A stretch of DNA of 64,000 nucleotides from Bacteroidota bacterium. Lineage in GTDB: Bacteria > Bacteroidota > Bacteroidia > 2-12-FULL-35-15. The stretch lies in contig JAOQAE010000002.1 in the NCBI GenBank assembly GCA_025963725.1, positions 1,241,765 to 1,305,764 of the forward strand. The letters run 5' to 3'. Under the pieces are notes generated by a model. The model saw only the letters and a list, made by a program, of their open reading frames with translations, did not search any database and was not told where the DNA came from. Position 1 is the first letter of the stretch. Every line of letters begins with the position of its first letter. Of this stretch, positions 60,261-64,000 are shown one piece after another. The position numbers and the translations under genes are program-made.

Positions 60261-60949
60261 CACATGTTTTAAGGTTAGACTTTATTGAGCATCGCTTTGG
60301 AAAGAAATCAATCCTTTCAAAAGTAAATTTCATATGTAATACAGGAGATGTCATTGCAATTTTCGGGCGCAACGGCTCAGGAAAATCAACATTACTAAAA
60401 TCACTTTTTGGAACACTACAGCCCAACAAGATTGAATTGAATTTAGACGGCAGAATAATTAATCGCATAAGCCCAAAAGACAAAACCATTGCCTATCTCC
60501 CACAAGACCCTTTTCTTCCCAAAGACATCATAGTAAGGAACATTATTCCCATGTATTTTCCAGATGGTGACATACAAAATAAAATATTTTACTCTCCGCT
60601 AATTGACAAGATAGAAAACCAAAGAATAGGAACGCTTTCTCTTGGGGAATTAAGGTATTTGGAGTTCTTGCTAATCATCCACTTAGACCATCCATTCATT
60701 TTGCTTGACGAACCTTTTTCAATGATTGAACCATTATATAAAGATGCCATTAAAGATATTATCATAGAATATAAAAGGAACAAAGGCTTTATTATTACCG
60801 ATCATTATTATTCAGACGTTATGGAAGTTGCTAATAAAAAGATGATACTTAAAGGAGGAGTTTCACAGGAAGTGTCAGACTTAAAAGACCTGATTGAAAA
60901 TGGTTACTTGCCTTCTGCCCACGCAAATAATGATCGTGATCTAAGGTAA
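60257..60949 (+). CDS. ABC transporter ATP-binding protein
   Basis: 230 residues. Walker A GRNGSGKSTLLKSLFG, Q-loop AYLPQDPFLP, signature TLSLGELRYLEFLL, Walker B HPFILLDEPFS, and H-loop ITDHYYSD are all present. The LSLGE signature departs from LSGGQ at its third residue. It presumably energises the three-helix protein upstream, with which it overlaps. AT-rich, suggestive of horizontal acquisition. Substrate unknown. No accessory genes nearby. Confidence 0.9.
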   Translation: MTHVLRLDFIEHRFGKKSILSKVNFICNTGDVIAIFGRNGSGKSTLLKSLFGTLQPNKIELNLDGRIINRISPKDKTIAYLPQDPFLPKDIIVRNIIPMYFPDGDIQNKIFYSPLIDKIENQRIGTLSLGELRYLEFLLIIHLDHPFILLDEPFSMIEPLYKDAIKDIIIEYKRNKGFIITDHYYSDVMEVANKKMILKGGVSQEVSDLKDLIENGYLPSAHANNDRDLR

Positions 60950-61072
60950 CGCTATCCGCTTTAACAGCTATTCACTGCAACAGGTTACGAGAGCCCCGAG
61001 CAGGCGACCCAATGAAAAAAGCAAAAAGCACAATCTAAAATATACTATCTTAGTCCGACAAAACTACTCTCA

Positions 61073-61483
61073 ATGTTTTTTATTTTTGGTTGGAACCGTC
61101 CGAGCATCACCGAGTATGGCCCGGTAAAACAGGAGCTGTGCTATCATTGCCACAACACCGAAATGTGGCACTTGCGGAAAATATCAAGATATTTTACCCT
61201 GTTTTTTATACCGATTTTCCCTCACGACAGTGAGATCCTCTACCTGTGCCCGATCTGTAATCACGGAATCCAGCTGAGCATGGCAGATTTCGAAAGCTAT
61301 AAGGAGATCGCACAGGTAAACAAAGCTTGTCTTGAAAATCAGATCACCGAAGAAGAACGCGCGGAGAAGCTGGACAAGATTTCCGCAGATGTGAAGAAAA
61401 GACAGGAAGAGCGGAATCTCCAAGACCTGGAAAAAAGTAAAAGTGGGCTTCCCTTGTTGCAGGAAAATCTACCGAGGAATTAA
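61073..61483 (+). CDS. Zinc-ribbon membrane-associated protein
   Basis: 136 residues. Two CxxC pairs (ELCYHCHNTEMW and YLCPICNHGI) bracket a hydrophobic segment (YFTLFFIPIFP), the layout of the zinc_ribbon_15 family. A Lys/Glu-rich helix follows (ENQITEEERAEKLDKISADV). The sequence after its stop continues coding-like in another frame (see the pseudogene entry), so the annotated C-terminus may be an artefact of a frameshift. Function unknown. Confidence 0.78.
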   Translation: MFFIFGWNRPSITEYGPVKQELCYHCHNTEMWHLRKISRYFTLFFIPIFPHDSEILYLCPICNHGIQLSMADFESYKEIAQVNKACLENQITEEERAEKLDKISADVKKRQEERNLQDLEKSKSGLPLLQENLPRN

Positions 61484-61572
61484 AGCTTATTTCCGGGGCG
61501 AAGCAGGACGAATACGATCCTGCATTTGTTATTGCGGCAAAAAGCGAACTTGACAGGCGCCTGGGAATCTGA
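61441..61572 (+). pseudogene. Frame-shifted C-terminal continuation of the zinc-ribbon gene
   Basis: In the -1 frame from about 61441, after an A-rich tract at 61431-61442, translation gives KWASLVAGKSTEELKLISGA then KQDEYDPAFVIAAKSELDRR before a TGA at 61570-61572. The EELxxIxxxxxxYDPxxVxAAxxEL wording is a familiar C-terminal module in Bacteroidota proteins. A stop at 61438 blocks the frame earlier, so a single-base indel between about 61439 and 61450 would explain it. Could also be an independent fragment. Confidence 0.5.
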
Positions 61573-61583
61573 TCGGGCAGTCG

Positions 61584-62261
61584 CTATGCATACTCCGTAT
61601 CCCTTGTTAGCTTCTCCTTATTTAAAGCCAGCTCATCACAAAACCAGTTCTTCAGCACGTCCTCTATTTCTTTTTTATTAATGGTTTTGGGATTACGCCT
61701 CGACTTAATATAATTTTCCCTTACCATTTTTTCGGCAAGCTGCCCGACAGTAGTTACGTTCATCTCATTACCAAGTTTGCTGGCGATCCGAAAGCCGGCA
61801 ACGGAGAATGCGAGGCTTCCAAGACCTAAGCGCCAGCTGAAATAAAATGCAGGAAACGACATCAATAAAATGATCACAAGTATTCCCGCTACCCAATGCG
61901 GTGGTCTTAACAGCTTTAGCTTAAAGCCTAATTGCTCCTCCACTGCTTTTATCCGGGAGCGCCTTTCCTTCCGGGATAAAATTTCGGCAAGCGGAAGTCC
62001 CGGCGTGATCGCTTTTTTATCAAGCCTGAGTGTTGATGAAAGTGCAGCCCGCAGCTTATAAAACGCCTGCTGGCTACTGCAATCTTCAGCACTCTCAAGC
62101 CTGATCTTACCGATAATGAGATCACATAATTCACCAAATGTCTTAATATTCAGCAGTTCATTTCCCTCAAACCTTATGTGGAAAGAATCCTCAATCCTTA
62201 TCAGCAGCTCTTCAAGGTCTTCGTGGTCAGTATTTTTTAGTTCAAACTCTGTCATATTCAT
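61584..62261 (-). CDS. Membrane protein with acyl-carrier-like N-terminus
   Basis: 225 residues. The N-terminal 60 residues (LEELLIRIEDSFHIRFEGNE, LLNIKTFGELCDLIIGKI) follow the helix pattern of an acyl carrier protein but have no DSL serine for phosphopantetheine. Two membrane helices (WVAGILVIILLMSFPAFYF and LGLGSLAFSVAGFRIASKL) are followed by a second helical domain (VTTVGQLAEKMVRENY, KEIEDVLKNWFCDEL) that again resembles a carrier-like helix set. No family named. Starts one base into the end of the DUF6348-like lipoprotein gene. Confidence 0.72.
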   Translation of the reverse strand: MNMTEFELKNTDHEDLEELLIRIEDSFHIRFEGNELLNIKTFGELCDLIIGKIRLESAEDCSSQQAFYKLRAALSSTLRLDKKAITPGLPLAEILSRKERRSRIKAVEEQLGFKLKLLRPPHWVAGILVIILLMSFPAFYFSWRLGLGSLAFSVAGFRIASKLGNEMNVTTVGQLAEKMVRENYIKSRRNPKTINKKEIEDVLKNWFCDELALNKEKLTRDTEYA

Positions 62262-63040
62262 TAATCCTTATCCCCGCATTTACGCAGCATGATAAATTGT
62301 TTTTGCCCGGCGAACTCATTATCCGGCCAGACTGAAACGTATTTCTTAAGCGCTTCCAGCCCTTCATTGCAAGGTTCATTATCATAGTAACAATCACCGA
62401 TAATTTTGCCGTTCATTTTACTGATGTAATAGCGGAACCAGTGAAAGTCATCCGTTGAATTCTTCAGCTTGCCTGTTAATACCGGCTTTATAAAACTATA
62501 CGTCTTATCATAAATGAGTGTATCGGGATTACTTGAAAGGCTGCCCTGCACCTGGATATTTCCCATAATCGAATGCCAGTGGCTGGTGCCCGAATCGTCC
62601 GTAATATCGAAATCAGTTGCCGGGGAATGCTTCATTTCAATACAGGTAAGGATCACAGGGAACTGCCCGGCAAGGTACGATTCCACGCCGTTTATCAATG
62701 CAGCTGTATCGTTTTCACCGAGGCCCGCGAGCCGCTCTTCTACGGTTCTTTTAAAAAGTGTGTTATGGGAAGTGAAAAAATGAACCTGGAATGACTCGCT
62801 CGCAGCAAAGACCTTATGGTTGATAATTTTCGTTTTAATGCTGATGCCATTTGCAGCCGAAATACCCGTGGCTGTTAATTTAAAATCATAACCGGGATAT
62901 TCTATATTGATGCGTTCCAGGAGCTTTTGACTGAGATAATTCTCAAATTCGGGAAGAACATCCACTTTGGCTTGTTGTTCACCGCAAGAGCAGAATAGCC
63001 CCAAGCTTGCTGCAAAAAATAGGTATAGGATAATTCTCAT
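62261..63040 (-). CDS. DUF6348-like lipoprotein
   Basis: 259 residues. Lipoprotein signal peptide with Cys in SLGLFCSCGEQQ. The body (NHKVFAASESFQVHFFTSHN, LINGVESYLAGQFPVILTCI, FDITDDSGTSHWHSIMGNIQ, SFIKPVLTGKLKNSTDDFHW, RYYISKMNGKIIGDCYYDNE) resembles DUF6348, a family often linked to polymorphic-toxin or immunity contexts in other phyla, but no toxin gene is seen here. Overlaps the following membrane protein gene by one base. Confidence 0.72.
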   Translation of the reverse strand: MRIILYLFFAASLGLFCSCGEQQAKVDVLPEFENYLSQKLLERINIEYPGYDFKLTATGISAANGISIKTKIINHKVFAASESFQVHFFTSHNTLFKRTVEERLAGLGENDTAALINGVESYLAGQFPVILTCIEMKHSPATDFDITDDSGTSHWHSIMGNIQVQGSLSSNPDTLIYDKTYSFIKPVLTGKLKNSTDDFHWFRYYISKMNGKIIGDCYYDNEPCNEGLEALKKYVSVWPDNEFAGQKQFIMLRKCGDKD

Positions 63041-63055
63041 TTGATCTTTAGTATG

Positions 63056-63409
63056 TTAACGCAGCGGAATATTATGCAGCTTATGAAATGAAAGCTTGTC
63101 CCAGTAACCGCGCTGAAAAATAATCTTTTCATCTTTCACATGAAAGAACCCACAACCATGTAAGCCTTGCGGATCCTTCCATTCAAGGATCGCCCATTCG
63201 CCATCCTCAAATATATTTTCCGGGATGCAAACCATCGTGGCGCTTGCAAATCCTTCCGAAAACATTTGCCGGATAGCTTCGCGGCCAACCACCGGCTCAT
63301 TCGCTACCTGGTGATTAATTGCATCTTCTGCGTAAAGGCCGGAAATTGTTTCAACATCGGCCTTATTAAAAGCATCCAGCCATGCTTTCAATACTTGTTT
63401 GGGAGTCAT
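63056..63409 (-). CDS. SnoaL/NTF2-like protein
   Basis: 117 residues with the cone-shaped alpha+beta fold expected from KQVLKAWLDAFNKADVETIS, GLYAEDAINHQVANEPVVGR and VKDEKIIFQRGYWDKLSFHK. These proteins include enzymes and binding proteins; the substrate cannot be inferred. 15 bases upstream of the DUF6348-like lipoprotein gene. Confidence 0.84.
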   Translation of the reverse strand: MTPKQVLKAWLDAFNKADVETISGLYAEDAINHQVANEPVVGREAIRQMFSEGFASATMVCIPENIFEDGEWAILEWKDPQGLHGCGFFHVKDEKIIFQRGYWDKLSFHKLHNIPLR

Positions 63410-63424
63410 CTGAATTTATTCATT

Positions 63425-63868
63425 TTAATTATCAATCCTACCCATATTTTCTTTCGTATACTCATCGACAATAACTTCGACCTCAAGCCGCAAACGAGCG
63501 TAATCAAAACCGCGAGGCTTCTTTTTCATCTCACCAACTCTCTGAATGGAAAGCAATAATTCCTTTTTTATAATTTTTAGAGTTTCCTCACCGTTTATAT
63601 TCTTTAAAACATTCCAGTCAAAATGAGAATTACTTACGAGCGCCTTCACTGAGTGCTTCCAGCTTGTAATGTCATTTTTAAAGAATGGAGCAAATCCTCC
63701 ATCAAACCGATACAATTCAAAGCCCCAGTAAAACGTCAATACGGATTCACCAAAGCTGTTGTGATGTAGCCGATTATTAACAAAACCTTCGAAATGATCC
63801 AGGTCTACAGTATTGTATCTCCCTAAATTTACTTCGTTAGTTATCAATTGTTTTATTACAAAGTTCAT
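63425..63868 (-). CDS. Hypothetical protein
   Basis: 147 residues from the ATG at 63868, one base past the stop of the upstream gene. This is preferred to the ATG at 63883 inside that gene; a GAGGGGGA stretch lies just before the chosen start. Contains VDLDHFEGFVNNRLHHNSFG and WKHSVKALVSNSHFDWNVL; no family recognised. Confidence 0.62.
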   Translation of the reverse strand: MNFVIKQLITNEVNLGRYNTVDLDHFEGFVNNRLHHNSFGESVLTFYWGFELYRFDGGFAPFFKNDITSWKHSVKALVSNSHFDWNVLKNINGEETLKIIKKELLLSIQRVGEMKKKPRGFDYARLRLEVEVIVDEYTKENMGRIDN

Positions 63869-63869
63869 A

Positions 63870-64000
63870 TCACTCCCCCTCATTCTTCTTTATCTCTTTC
63901 AGCAGATCCTCCTGTCCTTTTGCAAACTTCTGCCATGGCAGCAAAGGCAAACGGTTATCCGACTGGTATTTCTCCATCACCGGCAATGTTTTAGAGATCG
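63870..64000 (-). CDS. C-terminal end of a gene cut by the window edge
   Basis: On the minus strand an open frame enters at 64000 and ends at TGA (63870-63872), reading TLPVMEKYQSDNRLPLLPWQ then KFAKGQEDLLKEIKKNEGE, 42 residues. The next gene begins one base later, so the two are coupled. No family named. Confidence 0.55.
   Translation of the reverse strand, partial: ISKTLPVMEKYQSDNRLPLLPWQKFAKGQEDLLKEIKKNEGE

Noticed and set aside
60950-61072. Attachment site or integrase scar after the ABC genes
   Set aside because: No direct repeats or tRNA-like sequence at either edge of the AT-rich patch.
1-64000. tRNA, rRNA or riboswitch
   Set aside because: No clover-leaf, rRNA-like or known aptamer pattern was recognised by eye; small RNAs cannot be excluded.

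Overview
The window reads as a chromosomal segment of an aerobic member of the Bacteroidota. The evidence is: cargo proteins ending in type IX secretion (T9SS) sorting domains; a PorP/SprF-family protein and several PorE-like TPR/beta-propeller/OmpA proteins; a TonB-dependent receptor with an N-terminal carboxypeptidase-like regulatory domain; promoters of the TTTG-N19-TAnnTTTG type; and many short palindromic intergenic repeats of kinds common in this phylum. Base composition looks moderate, apart from an AT-rich patch near 59.9-60.95 kb. No rRNA, tRNA, CRISPR array or intact insertion sequence was seen.

Layout. 0-3.5 kb: end of a membrane protein gene, glyA, a cluster of REP-like palindromes, and a lipoyl acyltransferase (E2) gene. 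3.5-14.5 kb: five tandem same-strand paralogues built on a TPR + PD40 propeller + regulatory-domain plan. Two keep a canonical peptidoglycan-binding OmpA domain, two carry a degenerate one, and one lacks it. 14.5-21 kb: DEDDh exonuclease, FAH-family hydrolase, DUF4197 lipoprotein and a giant beta-helical T9SS cargo. 21-25.6 kb: two tandem-Usp proteins, a nucleoside phosphorylase, a SirB1-like protein and a HupE/UreJ-like membrane protein. 25.7-29.2 kb: an Ig-repeat T9SS cargo and small genes. 29.4-39.6 kb, minus strand: a phenylacetate catabolic island (paaE-A-B-C-D, a HisKA_2 sensor kinase, then paaG, H, I, J, Y). 39.8-48.2 kb: acyltransferase, lipoprotein, TonB receptor unit and housekeeping or hypothetical genes. 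48.1-53.2 kb, minus strand: hydrolase/pyrophosphatase/TIMP-like/BNR-cargo operon and an ECF sigma - small membrane protein - OmpA operon. 53.4-57 kb: an LRR protein followed by a PorP/SprF protein. 57-64 kb: AddB-like nuclease, a very small ABC transporter unit, a zinc-ribbon gene with an apparent frameshift, and a minus-strand run of poorly characterised genes cut by the window edge.

How the genes work together. The paa island encodes the ring-epoxidising multicomponent oxygenase (PaaABCDE) plus isomerase, dehydrogenase, thiolase and thioesterases for aerobic phenylacetyl-CoA breakdown. The CoA ligase (PaaK), the ring-opening enzyme (PaaZ) and a second hydratase (PaaF) are not in this window. 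The PorE-like array, the PorP/SprF protein, the sigma/OmpA operon and three sorting-domain cargos form a surface/T9SS theme. Most novel-looking are the stepwise loss of peptidoglycan-binding residues across the PorE-like paralogues, the very small ABC permease, and the ECF sigma/small membrane protein/OmpA operon next to the LRR-PorP pair.
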